A stretch of 64,000 nucleotides of DNA from Affinundibacterium seohonense (GTDB lineage Bacteria > Pseudomonadota > Gammaproteobacteria > Burkholderiales > Burkholderiaceae_D), in assembly GCF_014284305.1 (NCBI RefSeq), contig NZ_JACOFW010000007.1:1-64000 (forward strand). Reading direction: 5' to 3'. Position numbers and translations under genes: made by a program. Of this stretch, positions 18,204 through 27,406 are shown piece after piece. The notes beneath the pieces were generated by a model. The model was not told where the DNA came from, searched no databases, and saw only the letters and a list, made by a program, of their open reading frames with translations. Every line of letters begins with the position of its first letter. The stretch's first letter is position 1.

Positions 18204-19451
18204 ATGGAAAAAAAACCGATGTTAAGTGTGGCGCAAGCTTTGCAGACTTTATTGCAAGCCGTGCGTCCATTGCAGGAGATTGAACAAGTCGCGACCCTCG
18301 CGGCCAATGGTCGAATACTCGCACAGACCCAATATTCGACCTTGCATGTGCCGCCTATGGATAATACCCAAATGGACGGTTATGCAGTACGCGCGGCTGA
18401 ATGTCAAAGTGGGCAAGCACGTTTGCCAGTGACGCAAAGAATTCCCGCTGGTGTCATTGGGCAATGCCTAGATGCCGGAACAGCCGCACGAATCTTCACA
18501 GGAGCGTTTATACCAAATGGTGCCGATGCGGTTGTGATGCAAGAACAATGTGTAAGTGAAGTCGAAGGCGATCAGACGTTTGTCACGATCAATCATGTAC
18601 CACAAAGCGGTGAGTGGATACGTCGACAAGGCGAAGACATTAAGTCGGGCGCCGAAATCTTGGTGGCAGGAACGCGTTTGCGCGCGCAGGAATTAGGCCT
18701 GGCGGCCTCAGTTGGTTTGGCGACTTTGCCAGTATGGCGTCCGTTGCGTGTTGCTGTGTTTTTTACCGGTGACGAACTTACCATGCCAGGCGAAGCGCTA
18801 AAAGAAGGTTCGATTTATAACTCCAATCGTTTTTTATTGACGGGATTATTGCAAAATCTCGGCTGTCAGATTACCGATTACGGCATTGTTCCTGACAATC
18901 TTGCTGCGACTCGTGAGACTTTGCGTCAAGCAGCGCGAGATCATGACCTGATCATCACTTCGGGCGGTGTTTCTGTCGGTGAGGAAGATCATATTCGCCC
19001 AGCGGTGGAAGCGGAAGGGCATATTAATATGTGGCAAATCGCGGTCAAACCAGGCAAGCCTCTGGCCTTTGGCGAAGTGCGTCGTAGTGAGCAAAGTAAT
19101 GTCGGCGATCATGCTTTCTTTCTTGGTTTGCCCGGTAATCCTGTGTCGAGTTTTGTGACTTTTCTTTTGTTTGTGCGTCCATTTATTTTACGCATGCAGG
19201 GGATACAAGATGTCACGCCAATTAGTTACGCTATGCGTGCTGATTTTGATTGGAAAAAAGCGGATAGACGTAATGAATTTTTACGTGCCAAAATTAATCA
19301 GCAAGGTGGCTTAGCCCTGTTTCCGAATCAAAGTTCAGGCGTCTTGACCTCGACGGTGTGGGGCGATGGCTTGATTGATTTGCCTGCGGGGCAAACCATT
19401 ACCAACGGCGATATGGTGAGTTTCATTCCTTTTAGTGGATTACTTTATTAA
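18204..19451 (+). CDS. moeA: molybdopterin molybdotransferase MoeA
   Basis: 415 residues from the ATG at 18204, with the purine-rich GAAGAAGAA just upstream; a TTG at 18180 would add eight residues and overlap the phzF-like gene. Signatures: PPMDNTQMDGYAVRA, FTGDELTMPG, TSGGVSVGEEDHI and LPGNPVSSFVTF. It inserts molybdate into adenylylated molybdopterin, completing Moco. It begins a moeA-moaD-moaE-fluC run. A Moco-dependent hydroxylase is encoded at 53.5-56.3 kb. moaA, moaC and mogA are not in the window. Confidence 0.95.
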   Translation: MEKKPMLSVAQALQTLLQAVRPLQEIEQVATLAANGRILAQTQYSTLHVPPMDNTQMDGYAVRAAECQSGQARLPVTQRIPAGVIGQCLDAGTAARIFTGAFIPNGADAVVMQEQCVSEVEGDQTFVTINHVPQSGEWIRRQGEDIKSGAEILVAGTRLRAQELGLAASVGLATLPVWRPLRVAVFFTGDELTMPGEALKEGSIYNSNRFLLTGLLQNLGCQITDYGIVPDNLAATRETLRQAARDHDLIITSGGVSVGEEDHIRPAVEAEGHINMWQIAVKPGKPLAFGEVRRSEQSNVGDHAFFLGLPGNPVSSFVTFLLFVRPFILRMQGIQDVTPISYAMRADFDWKKADRRNEFLRAKINQQGGLALFPNQSSGVLTSTVWGDGLIDLPAGQTITNGDMVSFIPFSGLLY

Positions 19452-19462
19452 GCAGACTGCAG

Positions 19463-19720
19463 ATGAAAATACAATTGAAATTCTTTGCCAGTGTACGCGA
19501 AAAACTGGGTTGCTCTAGCGAGCTATTGGAACTCGATGACGTCAGTATCAGCGCACAACAAGTGCGTGAATTATTGATCGCACGCGGCGGCGTCTGGGCT
19601 GAAGTATTGGCGCCAAATCGCGCGCTGCGCATGGCCTATAATCAACAGATGCTCAATGGCGATATGCCTATGCAAAATGGTGCTGAGTTGGCGTTTTTCC
19701 CACCTGTGACCGGAGGCTAG
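19463..19720 (+). CDS. moaD: molybdopterin synthase small subunit MoaD
   Basis: 85 residues, ubiquitin-like fold. It starts IQLKFFASVREKLG and ends FFPPVTGG; the terminal Gly-Gly is what MoeB adenylates and converts to a thiocarboxylate. It supplies sulfur to MoaE for converting cPMP to molybdopterin. It lies 11 bases after moeA and 7 bases before moaE, consistent with one transcript. Confidence 0.95.
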   Translation: MKIQLKFFASVREKLGCSSELLELDDVSISAQQVRELLIARGGVWAEVLAPNRALRMAYNQQMLNGDMPMQNGAELAFFPPVTGG

Positions 19721-19727
19721 TGAGTTA

Positions 19728-20207
19728 ATGAAAATTTCGGTACAAACAGAAGATTTCGATGTTAGTCAAGAGCTGGCGCAGATGCGTGCCGCCAACCCAG
19801 CGATAGGTGCAGTGGTGAATTTTGTTGGTTTGGTTCGTGATCGCAATGATGGACAAGATATCCGAGCGATGGAGCTAGAGCATTATCCAGGTATGACAGA
19901 AAAGTCTTTACTAGCGATTGCGGAACAAGCTCGGCAGCGTTGGCACCTAATAGACGCGGTGATTATTCATCGCGTTGGCCTCTTGCAACCACTGGATCAA
20001 ATTGTATTGGTGGCAGTAGCCAGCGCCCATCGTGGTGAAGCCTTTGCCGCTTGCGAATTTATGATGGATTATTTAAAAACCGAAGCGCCATTTTGGAAAA
20101 AAGAGAGCACGCCAGAAGGAGAACGCTGGGTCGATGCGCGAGAATCAGATAGTCTTGCAATCGATAAATGGGGCAACTTGCAGACACAAGTGGAATCGCA
20201 GGCTTAG
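19728..20207 (+). CDS. moaE: molybdopterin synthase catalytic subunit MoaE
   Basis: 159 residues. Family signatures: [50 protein letters not shown], then TEAPFWKKE, which carries the catalytic lysines. It forms a heterotetramer with MoaD that adds the dithiolene sulfurs to cPMP. GGAGG at the end of moaD acts as the upstream ribosome-binding region. Its stop overlaps the ribosome-binding site of fluC. Confidence 0.96.
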   Translation: MKISVQTEDFDVSQELAQMRAANPAIGAVVNFVGLVRDRNDGQDIRAMELEHYPGMTEKSLLAIAEQARQRWHLIDAVIIHRVGLLQPLDQIVLVAVASAHRGEAFAACEFMMDYLKTEAPFWKKESTPEGERWVDARESDSLAIDKWGNLQTQVESQA

Positions 20208-20214
20208 GAGCACG

Positions 20215-20607
20215 ATGCGTATGAATGGACTGTCGATATTGGCAATTAGTGCTGGCGCTGCTTTCGGCGCTTGTTTGCGTTGGTTATTGGGTTTAGGTCT
20301 CAATGCAGTTCACGTTAATTTACCCTTAGGAACTTTAATCGCGAATCTCGGTGGCGCGTATGCGATCGGTATTTGTGCCGGTTTTTTTTCGGCAAATCCT
20401 CAACTGTCACCAGAATGGCGACTGTTTGTGGTCACTGGCTTTCTCGGTGGCTTAACCACGTTTTCGACTTTTTCAGCAGAAGCTATGGAACTCTTACAAA
20501 AAGGTGAATGGATTTGGGCCTTTGGCCATACTGCTTTGCACTTGTTCGGTTCTATACTATGTTGTTTTGCAGGATACGCAACTTGGCGCGTTTTTCATTC
20601 TCTCTAA
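20215..20607 (+). CDS. crcB: fluoride channel FluC/CrcB
   Basis: 131 residues with four hydrophobic helices. Conserved FluC features: [27 protein letters not shown] (with the conserved Asn) and [16 protein letters not shown], the Phe/Thr/Ser polar track of the double-barrelled channel. It exports fluoride. The start at 20215 follows TTAGGAG by 4 bases; an ATG at 20221 has better spacing and is possible. Placement in a molybdopterin operon is unusual but probably just operon packing. No fluoride riboswitch is visible upstream. Confidence 0.93.
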   Translation: MRMNGLSILAISAGAAFGACLRWLLGLGLNAVHVNLPLGTLIANLGGAYAIGICAGFFSANPQLSPEWRLFVVTGFLGGLTTFSTFSAEAMELLQKGEWIWAFGHTALHLFGSILCCFAGYATWRVFHSL

Positions 20608-20641
20608 ATACACCTTAAACACCATCAACAATCAAAACAAT

Positions 20642-21604
20642 ATGTCAGAAAATACTTTACTGTTTCCAGCTATCGAACCCTATCGTCAAGGTAGTTTACA
20701 AGTCGACGATCTGCATACTTTGTATTGGGAAGAATGCGGCAATCCCAATGGTCAACCTGTCTTATTTTTACATGGCGGCCCTGGCGGTGGCTGTTCTCCT
20801 GCCCATCGACGTTTCTTTGATCCTGCACATTATCGTATCGTGCTATTTGATCAGCGCGGCGCGGGTCGGTCGACTCCTTTGGGTGAGTATCGCCACAACA
20901 CGACTTCCTTATTGATTGAAGACATTGAGAGAATTCGCGAGATGTTGGGGATTGAACATTGGTTGGTGTTCGGCGGTTCTTGGGGATCAACATTAGCCTT
21001 GGCTTATGGTGAAGAACATCCGGCACGTTGTCTAGGATTTGTATTGCGCGGCATCTTTTTGTGTACCAAGGCAGAGGTCGATTGGTTCGTCAATGGCATT
21101 AATCACTTTTATCCAGAAGTGCATCAACGCTTTGCCGAAGCGATTCCGCATTCAGAGCGCGGCAATTTATTGCAGGCTTATGTAAAACGTCTTTTCGGTG
21201 ATGAACCCGCCATATATAAAGAAGCCGCCCGCAACTGGAGTCGCTATGAAGGTTCTTGTTTATTCTTAGAGCCACAAGCGCAAGCGATAGAAGATTTTGA
21301 GTCGGATGAAGTGAGTTTAGGGATTGGCCGTCTGGAAGCGCACTATATGCTCAATGGTGCCTTTATGGATGAAGATCAGTTAATCAAAAATATCCATAAA
21401 ATCCGTCATCTGCCAGCAGTGATCGTACAGGGGCGCTATGACGTGATCTGTCCGCCGCTCTCTGCGTATCGCTTGCATCAAGCCTGGCCAAGCACCAAGT
21501 TGCACATGATCGGCGATGCGGGTCATGCCGCCATGGAACCGGGGATTGTCAAGGAATTAGTGCGTGCTACCGAACAATTTAAGTTGCATGGAAAGTTTTT
21601 ATAG
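20642..21604 (+). CDS. pip: proline iminopeptidase (alpha/beta hydrolase, S33)
   Basis: 320 residues from the ATG at 20642. HGGPGGGCSP oxyanion-hole region, DQRGAGRSTP, nucleophile elbow GGSWGSTLAL (Ser about 113), the Asp in GRYDVICPP and the His in GDAGHAAMEP complete the triad. The intervening cap domain matches S33 iminopeptidases. It removes N-terminal proline from peptides in the cytoplasm. Together with the Xaa-Pro peptidases elsewhere in the window it would finish proline-rich peptide breakdown. Confidence 0.95.
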   Translation: MSENTLLFPAIEPYRQGSLQVDDLHTLYWEECGNPNGQPVLFLHGGPGGGCSPAHRRFFDPAHYRIVLFDQRGAGRSTPLGEYRHNTTSLLIEDIERIREMLGIEHWLVFGGSWGSTLALAYGEEHPARCLGFVLRGIFLCTKAEVDWFVNGINHFYPEVHQRFAEAIPHSERGNLLQAYVKRLFGDEPAIYKEAARNWSRYEGSCLFLEPQAQAIEDFESDEVSLGIGRLEAHYMLNGAFMDEDQLIKNIHKIRHLPAVIVQGRYDVICPPLSAYRLHQAWPSTKLHMIGDAGHAAMEPGIVKELVRATEQFKLHGKFL

Positions 21605-21692
21605 TATTTGTACATATCCCGCATAGTCATTACAATGCGCAGCTGATTGTCCTTTTCATGTTGAGAAGGATGCTAAATAGATAAAGAACATC

Positions 21693-22046
21693 ATGACACC
21701 ATCAAAAAAATCCCGTAACGCCCGCCAACGTAAAAAATTGCACGTAGGTGAGTTTCAAGAGTTCGGTTTTGAATACAAAGCTGATTTAACCAAAGAATTG
21801 AACTCTGACGAAGAAGCGCAACTCATTCACACCTTCTTAGAAGAATTGATCGAACCACGTGACTTAGCGCTGAGCGGTTGGTTGACGACAGGTTTCGTCT
21901 GCAAGTTTGGCGCTGGTTCTACGACAGACGCAGATCGTGAAGCCTTGAAAGCTTGGATGACAGCACGTCCAGAATTCAAAGACGTACAAGTTGGTGCTTT
22001 GAAAGACGCTTGGTATTCACCGATGGATACGGAATTTGCTGAGTAA
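21693..22046 (+). CDS. yggL: YggL-family 50S-ribosome-associated protein (DUF469)
   Basis: 117 residues. It matches the YggL/DUF469 pattern: basic start KKSRNARQRKKLHVGEFQE, then GFEYKADL and the acidic C-terminal half ending with the AWYSPMDTEFAE segment. Homologues bind the large ribosomal subunit and may affect assembly. It is followed by a strong terminator, so it is the last gene of the unit or stands alone. Confidence 0.88.
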   Translation: MTPSKKSRNARQRKKLHVGEFQEFGFEYKADLTKELNSDEEAQLIHTFLEELIEPRDLALSGWLTTGFVCKFGAGSTTDADREALKAWMTARPEFKDVQVGALKDAWYSPMDTEFAE

Positions 22047-22102
22047 GTTGATGCTGAGCCTTGCCAACTAGTCGTCAAAAACTTGCTTGGAAAAGAAGAA
22101 TG

Positions 22103-22139
22103 AAAAGAGCTGGTTCTTAATCGACCAGCTCTTTTTTTT
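22103..22139 (+). terminator. rho-independent terminator after yggL
   Basis: AAAAGAGCTGGT pairs with ACCAGCTCTTTT over a 9-base loop and is followed by a T-run. Confidence 0.92.
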
Positions 22140-22210
22140 GAGTGCGATGAGGGAAACGATTAAGTTTAGAAATTTAGCACGCACAAATTAATGGATTGAC
22201 TTGCCAATCT

Positions 22211-22228
22211 ACTAGCTATCAAGCTAGT
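22211..22228. repeat. short perfect hairpin
   Basis: ACTAGCT and AGCTAGT arms flank a 4-base centre in the gap before the next gene. Function unknown; it could be an operator or a processing hairpin. Confidence 0.3.
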
Positions 22229-22364
22229 TGTTCACATACAATTCCATCCGTAGCGGGTTTGTTGTTGGCGCAGTTCCCTAAAGTGATTCCTCCACAATAC
22301 TCCATGGTTTTTTATTTTTGCGTTTCCGCTGTGGCGGATAATTGCTACTAGTTGGTCAATCAAT

Positions 22365-22751
22365 ATGAAACGTTATCTTCTACCGACTTTGCTGCTGTTA
22401 GCTATTCCTGCTGGCGCATCGGACACACCTTTGTCCGGTACCTATAGCAATGTGACGAATACAGACACGCACGGGAACGAAACGACGATGAAGAACAAAA
22501 TAAATTTAGTCGTCACGGTGAATAGCAAAGGACAACAATTTTTCATCCAATGTTTTAGTGGCAAAAAAGCAGGCTTTGGCGTTGTGACGCTATTCAAATC
22601 CCCTCAGACTATTGCGAAAATCAAAGCGGGTCCTGAATGCCCAGCGGCAGAGATGCAAATTGAGCTTGACTATGATGGAGCGATTTTTCGCGTAGGAAAT
22701 GGCTGGGGTTATTTACCTCGCGGTGGTATTCACGTTTCCATCGAAGACTGA
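22365..22751 (+). CDS. small exported hypothetical protein
   Basis: 128 residues with a signal peptide (MKRYLLPTLLLLAIPAGA) and a mature part of about 110 residues rich in beta-strand pattern (INLVVTVNSKGQQFFIQCFSG, AEMQIELDYDGAIFRVGNGWG). Two Cys in the mature domain could form a disulfide in the periplasm. No family recognised; nothing in the context suggests a role. Confidence 0.6.
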   Translation: MKRYLLPTLLLLAIPAGASDTPLSGTYSNVTNTDTHGNETTMKNKINLVVTVNSKGQQFFIQCFSGKKAGFGVVTLFKSPQTIAKIKAGPECPAAEMQIELDYDGAIFRVGNGWGYLPRGGIHVSIED

Positions 22752-22839
22752 AAACCGAATTCGTTGAAGTGTAGGCATGACATCATTAAGCCTGAGTGTA
22801 AGTTGCCTTGAGGGTGACAGAAGCCTGGGGGCAAGAGTG

Positions 22840-22950
22840 ATGCTGTTCAGTTAAGGTAAAAACATTGTGGCGTCATCCCTGCGAAGGCAGGGATCCAGTG
22901 TCTTTAGGCTTTTACGCCACTGGATTCCCGCCTTCGCGGGAATGACAATT
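22840..22950. repeat. REP/MITE-like repeat, copy 1 (one recognisable end)
   Basis: Starts with GATGCTGTTCAGTTAAG, an IS4-type terminal sequence also present in the copy at 32386. It continues with the hairpin-forming REP-like core: GTCATCCCTGCGAAGGCAGG and the converse ATTCCCGCCTTCGCGGGAAT. The shared TCTTTAGGCTTTTACG between the two palindromic halves is identical in both copies. No matching terminal repeat was found on the right. This fills most of the 22752-23067 gap. Confidence 0.7.
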
Positions 22951-23067
22951 CAAATGACAAGGGGGTAACTATCAGTGTCGGGGGCTGTAGATTTTTTTCG
23001 TCAGTGCGTAGGGTGGGAAAAATGTGTTCGCACGTTATAGCTCTTAACCTATCGTAAATATGGATCG

Positions 23068-24027
23068 TCATTTCCCAGTAACACTCTCCAACCAAGCCGC
23101 AAACTCAGCATCAAAAGAAGCCCCCCAACTCCTCACCAAAGCTTGATAACGCGGATAGTCGCCAACACGTGTAAAACTCAACATCCGATCAATTTCATCG
23201 CGATGGCGTTCCAACATAAAACGTACCGCCAAATAACCCCAGCTATAAATGCGGGCGCTGTCATTATTTTTTTCATAGCCAGTGTCGAATAATTCGCTCA
23301 AACGGTAGGTCTTTTTTGCTGCGATGGCGATGGCGGTCGCATGCTCGTTGCCATGGGCAATGTATTCCGCCAGACCTTCTCCCCACCATACTAAATACGG
23401 CGTTTGTGGCGCGGGTTTTGGGCAATTTTCTGGGGCGGCATGCGAGTCATGTAAATTGGCGCAGAAGTCGCCGTACAGATTGAATCGACCATCTAAATAG
23501 TGGATGTATTCATGCCCTAAATTATGGACTGCTCCTTGTTCTCTTTGGTAGGCGATAAACTCAGCATGATTGCCAGTTCGTTCAGGTGTGCCCTCCAAAT
23601 ACATACCGCCATTGTTAACGGGCATATTGAAATGCATGCCCGCTTGTTCAGCAAAGCTGTTTTTGTTGCGATAAATGTTTGCTCGTAAAGATTGGTTGTT
23701 GTCATGCTTGACGGGTGCTAGGGTTTTGCCATTGCCCGCAAATAGCTGATGGAATTTTTTCTCTAATTGACCTAATTGTTGGCAGGCAGCTTGTTCTTGG
23801 TCATCGCTCAAGGCCTCGGAACGTAAGCTCAAGGTGTCGCTGCAGACGTGAATTCGTGACAAAATTTGTTCGACCGCTCTTAGTGATGGTGGGGCTTTTA
23901 GTTCCTGTTGCTGTTTGATTTGGGCATGGCTGTTCATGCTGACGCTTGCGCATAGTAGGCTAAGGACTAGATTAAAGCCAACTGACAGGGTAGGCGGTGG
24001 AGATTTGGGTTTGCGTGTGTTAGGCAC
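23068..24027 (-). CDS. secreted M9 collagenase-type metalloprotease, catalytic domain only
   Basis: 319 residues from a GTG at 24027 (AAGGA about 10 bases upstream); the longer frame to 24315 overlaps the divergent gene and has no signal. A signal peptide covers about 1-35 (basic start, hydrophobic FNLVLSLLCASVSM, cleavage near SHA). The zinc site is HEYIH at 172-176, followed by YLDGRFNLYGDF, the collagenase signature, and WWGEGLAEY, whose Glu217 matches the third ligand of gluzincins. M9 enzymes cut native collagen. This one lacks the N-terminal activator domain and the PKD/collagen-binding domains of the large Vibrio and Clostridium enzymes, so it is a minimal form. It is divergent from a hydroxyproline/proline-peptide operon, which supports a peptide-nutrition role. 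Action on true collagen is inferred. Confidence 0.82.
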   Translation of the reverse strand: MPNTRKPKSPPPTLSVGFNLVLSLLCASVSMNSHAQIKQQQELKAPPSLRAVEQILSRIHVCSDTLSLRSEALSDDQEQAACQQLGQLEKKFHQLFAGNGKTLAPVKHDNNQSLRANIYRNKNSFAEQAGMHFNMPVNNGGMYLEGTPERTGNHAEFIAYQREQGAVHNLGHEYIHYLDGRFNLYGDFCANLHDSHAAPENCPKPAPQTPYLVWWGEGLAEYIAHGNEHATAIAIAAKKTYRLSELFDTGYEKNNDSARIYSWGYLAVRFMLERHRDEIDRMLSFTRVGDYPRYQALVRSWGASFDAEFAAWLESVTGK

Positions 24028-24081
24028 GGTGAATTCATCCTTAGGTTTTTTAAAAAAAGCTGTAAAATGCACATTAATTAT

Positions 24082-24113
24082 AAATATATTCAACATATAT
24101 CGTGTGAATATTT
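24082..24113. promoter_or_regulatory. imperfect inverted repeat in the collagenase/dehydratase promoter region
   Basis: AAATATATTCA and TGTGAATATTT form partly matching arms about 10 bases apart in the 146-base gap between the divergent genes. It could be the shared operator of the two transcripts. No regulator gene is adjacent. Confidence 0.3.
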
Positions 24114-24173
24114 TGGCGGTTTTATTGTATATTGCTGACATTGCTGAGACAGAAAACCTTATACGGACAAAAA

Positions 24174-25268
24174 ATGACGAGCGATCAATTTCAAAATAGT
24201 GCCAGCGATGGGCAAGATGGCAGCGCTGCACAAGCCAGAGGATTTGGCGACTGGCGAGCGCCTTCCCATTGGCTGACAATCTCGACTTTGGATTGTCATA
24301 CCGGCGGTGAACCATTGCGAATTGTGACTGGTGGCTTTCCTAAACTATCTGGTACCAGCATCTTAGCGATGCGGCGCGACTGTCTAGAAAATCACGATCA
24401 TTTGCGCACAGCATTAATGATTGAACCCCGTGGGCATGCAGATATGTATGGCGCGTTGATTACACCAGCGGAGCGTAGCGATAGTCATTTCGGTGCGCTG
24501 TTTATGCACAATGAGGGCTATAGCACGATGTGCGGTCATGCCATTATTGCTTTAACCAAAACAGCGATTGAAGCGGGCGTGGTTGCGACTACGATGCCAC
24601 GAACTTCCATTAAGATTGATGTGCCATGCGGGCAAATCCATGCCTATGCGGAGCTCAATGAAGACGGGATACAAGGCATCTATTTTGATAATGTGCCGTC
24701 CTTTGTTGCAGCATTAGATCAGCAAGTCGAGGTCAAAGGGATCGGTGTTGTGAACTATAGTTTGGCTTATGGCGGGGCGTTTTACGCTTATGTGGATGCC
24801 ACCACGATAGGCTTGTCCTTGCAGGCAGAGAATCATCGACAGATCATTGATCTTGGTCGTCGCATCAAACAAGCGGTGATGGCTAGTATTGAAGTCGTTC
24901 ATCCATTTGAGAGCGATCTTAGCTTTTTATACGGCACGATATTCTCGGCACCGTCAGATACGCCTGGCGTTCATAGTCGCAATGTCTGTATATTTGCAGA
25001 GGGTGAATTGGATCGAAGCCCGACTGGGAGCGGTGTTTCGGGACAAGCTGCCATATTGCATGCGCGTGGTCAGCTTGAGATTGGACAAGCATTGACGATA
25101 GAAAGTATTTTGGGCTCGCAGTTTCAAGTCTCGGTACAAAGCACGCTTGAGTATGGTGATCACAAAGCCGTGATTCCACGAGTGCAGGGAAATGCGCATG
25201 TGACAGGAAAAAACACCTTTTATATTGATCCCGAAGATCCGCTTCAACATGGTTTTTTGTTTCGATGA
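24174..25268 (+). CDS. trans-3-hydroxy-L-proline dehydratase (proline racemase family)
   Basis: 364 residues from the ATG at 24174. Proline racemase superfamily motifs: LDCHTGGEPLRIV, the first catalytic residue Cys120 in MCGHA, and DRSPTGSGVSGQAA at about 280. The second catalytic position is Thr284, not Cys. In this superfamily a Cys/Cys pair marks racemases and 4-hydroxyproline epimerases, while Cys/Thr marks trans-3-hydroxy-L-proline dehydratases, which form delta1-pyrroline-2-carboxylate. The next-but-one gene encodes a ketimine-reductase-family enzyme that could reduce that product to L-proline. The first 30 residues are an unusual polar extension. Divergent from the collagenase-type gene. 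Confidence 0.85.
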   Translation: MTSDQFQNSASDGQDGSAAQARGFGDWRAPSHWLTISTLDCHTGGEPLRIVTGGFPKLSGTSILAMRRDCLENHDHLRTALMIEPRGHADMYGALITPAERSDSHFGALFMHNEGYSTMCGHAIIALTKTAIEAGVVATTMPRTSIKIDVPCGQIHAYAELNEDGIQGIYFDNVPSFVAALDQQVEVKGIGVVNYSLAYGGAFYAYVDATTIGLSLQAENHRQIIDLGRRIKQAVMASIEVVHPFESDLSFLYGTIFSAPSDTPGVHSRNVCIFAEGELDRSPTGSGVSGQAAILHARGQLEIGQALTIESILGSQFQVSVQSTLEYGDHKAVIPRVQGNAHVTGKNTFYIDPEDPLQHGFLFR

Positions 25269-25296
25269 ATTTTACACGACGATTGCATAGATAAGC

Positions 25297-26412
25297 ATGA
25301 ATACGCCCCTACAAGCCCAATTTGCCCAACGCCTACAAGACCTGCGTCAGCAGATGGCCAATGCAAGACAAGACGCTGCTTTGATTTTCTCGCTGGATAA
25401 TCTACGTTATCTCTACAACTATAGCGGTGAAGCCGCGTATGGCTTGGTGACGCAGACGAATTTGTATTTGATTACCGACTACCGTTTCCTTGAGCAAGCC
25501 GAGGACGAATGTGTGAGTGACTGCCTTCCGACAAAAGTCATTTGTCGTGATCGAGATAAGCAAAGCTTAGGACTAGCGATTGCCGCGATTTTGCAGAGTG
25601 AAAAAGCACACCATGTCTGGTTCGAAGCCGAACACATTAGTGTTGGCATGTGGAGTGCGATCTCGCAGGATAATCCGCATGCTACTTTCACGCCAAGTCG
25701 GGGCGCTTTAGAGCAGCAAAGAAAGAAAAAGGATGCGTGGGAAATTGCCCAGATCAAAGCGGCTGCGCGCATTGCAGATCAAGCTTTAGCTGACCTGTTG
25801 CCGCAAATACGAATTGGTGCCAGCGAAGCTGAACTGGCATTAGAGCTGGATTATCAAATGCAAAAGCGTGGCTCACAAGGATTGTCATTTGTGACGATTT
25901 TGGGTTTTGGCGCACGCTCTGCTTTGCCACATTGCATTCCGTCTCAGAGACGCTTACAAGAAGGCGATTTGATCGTGCTCGATTTTGGTGCTGTGGTGAA
26001 TGGCTATCGTTCGGATATGACACGCAGCTTTGTCGCTGGTCGGGCGAACTCTCAACAACAAGCCATGTTTGATACGGTCAGTGCAGCGCAGCAGGCAGCC
26101 TTCGCTTTATTGCGTAATGGCGTCGCGGCGGTGGAGGTCAATGCGGCTTCTGCTGCGGTGCTGCAAGCTTCCAGTTTTGCCGAGTTTGCCGGCCCCGGCT
26201 TGGGACATGGCCTAGGCATTAAATTGCATGAGCAACCTTTTATCAGTCCAGTGTGTCGTGAACATTTGATGAGCAATTATGTCGTGACGATAGAGCCTGG
26301 TATATATATTCCGCAGTATGGTGGGGTGCGTATTGAGGATGATGTGTTGATCACTGAGAACGGTTTTGAATTTCTCACGCATGCCCCTAAACATTTTGAA
26401 CTACCGCTATAA
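25297..26412 (+). CDS. cytoplasmic Xaa-Pro peptidase (M24B)
   Basis: 371 residues, no signal peptide. An N-terminal creatinase-like domain (about 1-140) precedes the pita-bread catalytic domain. Metal ligands are all present: [17 protein letters not shown] (two Asp), [12 protein letters not shown] (His), TIEPGIY (Glu) and [10 protein letters not shown] (Glu). The length fits proline dipeptidase or aminopeptidase P. It lies 28 bases after the dehydratase and 3 bases before the next gene, so it is almost surely co-transcribed. In this setting it would release proline or hydroxyproline from imported X-Pro and X-Hyp peptides. Confidence 0.92.
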   Translation: MNTPLQAQFAQRLQDLRQQMANARQDAALIFSLDNLRYLYNYSGEAAYGLVTQTNLYLITDYRFLEQAEDECVSDCLPTKVICRDRDKQSLGLAIAAILQSEKAHHVWFEAEHISVGMWSAISQDNPHATFTPSRGALEQQRKKKDAWEIAQIKAAARIADQALADLLPQIRIGASEAELALELDYQMQKRGSQGLSFVTILGFGARSALPHCIPSQRRLQEGDLIVLDFGAVVNGYRSDMTRSFVAGRANSQQQAMFDTVSAAQQAAFALLRNGVAAVEVNAASAAVLQASSFAEFAGPGLGHGLGIKLHEQPFISPVCREHLMSNYVVTIEPGIYIPQYGGVRIEDDVLITENGFEFLTHAPKHFELPL

Positions 26413-26415
26413 ATT

Positions 26416-27357
26416 ATGAAGATTATCGATTCCCAGCAAGTGAATCAAGCACTTGATTTCCCGCGCTTGATCAATGCCTTAGATGCTGGCTTTAAACAAG
26501 ATTTTGGCATGCCGCAAAGGCAGGTGTTTTCACTATCCGAAGACGCCAGTAATCATGATGGGTTTGCGGTATTACCCGCTTGGAATGAGGACGTGGTCGG
26601 GGTTAAAGCGTTTACGTATTTTCCCGATAATGGCAGCCAATCGTTACCGACATTGTTCTCAAAAATTTTGTTGTTTAGCCGTGCCGATGGACAGCCATTG
26701 GCGATGATAGACGGTACCACGGTTACCTATTGGCGTACTGCTGCTGTGTCGGCTTTGGCCAGTCGTTATTTAGCTAGGCCGGAATCGATGCGGATGCTTT
26801 TGCTAGGCACGGGCAATTTGGCAATCCCTCTTGTGCAGGCGCATCTGGCTGAACATGCAATTTCGCATGTGGTGGTATGGGGACGCAATTCTGAAAAGGT
26901 ACAGAATTTACTGCAAACTCTACGTCGTCTTTTTCCTCATGTAGGTTTTAGCGGTACAGATCAATTAGCTGCGACAATGCGGCAAGTTGATATCATCGTC
27001 AGTGCTACAGGAGCATCGCAGCCCTTGGTGTTCGGTCAAGATGTTGCCGAAGGATGTCATGTGGATTTGCTTGGTAATCACAGCAGCGATAGACGAGAAT
27101 GCGATACAGCTTTGGTGACGCGTTCTTCGGTGTATGTTGATTATCGTGCGAATGTATTGAAGGAAGCGGGGGAGTTGCTGATTCCAATTAGTGAGGGTGT
27201 GTTTTCTGCTGGCGATGTGAAGGGGGATTTGGCGGAGTTGTGTCGACGTGGTCAATCTTCTCGGCGTGATGCTTCTGAGATTACATTGTTTAAGTCTGTT
27301 GGGACGGCTTTGAGTGATTTGATTTGTGCTAAGTTGGTGTTGGATAGTTTGGGGTAG
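26416..27357 (+). CDS. ornithine cyclodeaminase/mu-crystallin family, likely delta1-pyrroline-2-carboxylate reductase
   Basis: 313 residues. Family pattern: [12 protein letters not shown], an arginine/lysine-rich active-site segment ([13 protein letters not shown]), [21 protein letters not shown], then a Rossmann nucleotide site [17 protein letters not shown]. The family includes ornithine cyclodeaminase, alanine dehydrogenase and ketimine reductases. Because the operon begins with a trans-3-hydroxy-L-proline dehydratase, the best assignment is NAD(P)H-dependent reduction of delta1-pyrroline-2-carboxylate to L-proline, as in known LhpI-type pairs. The substrate is inferred from context. Confidence 0.85.
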   Translation: MKIIDSQQVNQALDFPRLINALDAGFKQDFGMPQRQVFSLSEDASNHDGFAVLPAWNEDVVGVKAFTYFPDNGSQSLPTLFSKILLFSRADGQPLAMIDGTTVTYWRTAAVSALASRYLARPESMRMLLLGTGNLAIPLVQAHLAEHAISHVVVWGRNSEKVQNLLQTLRRLFPHVGFSGTDQLAATMRQVDIIVSATGASQPLVFGQDVAEGCHVDLLGNHSSDRRECDTALVTRSSVYVDYRANVLKEAGELLIPISEGVFSAGDVKGDLAELCRRGQSSRRDASEITLFKSVGTALSDLICAKLVLDSLG

Positions 27358-27406
27358 TTTGTTTTTGTTTTTGGTTTTTCTGTTGCTGTTTTTTTGCGGT
27401 CTGTTG

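Noticed and set aside
20100..20214. Fluoride riboswitch upstream of fluC/crcB
   Set aside because: The upstream region is moaE coding sequence and shows no fluoride aptamer.
23904..24200. Plus-strand frame beginning MIWAWLFMLTLAHSRLRTRL
   Set aside because: It lies opposite the collagenase signal peptide coding region and runs through its promoter; composition is that of a shadow frame.
24028..24315. Long N-terminal extension of the collagenase-type gene
   Set aside because: It overlaps the divergent dehydratase start and would bury the signal peptide at residue 100.
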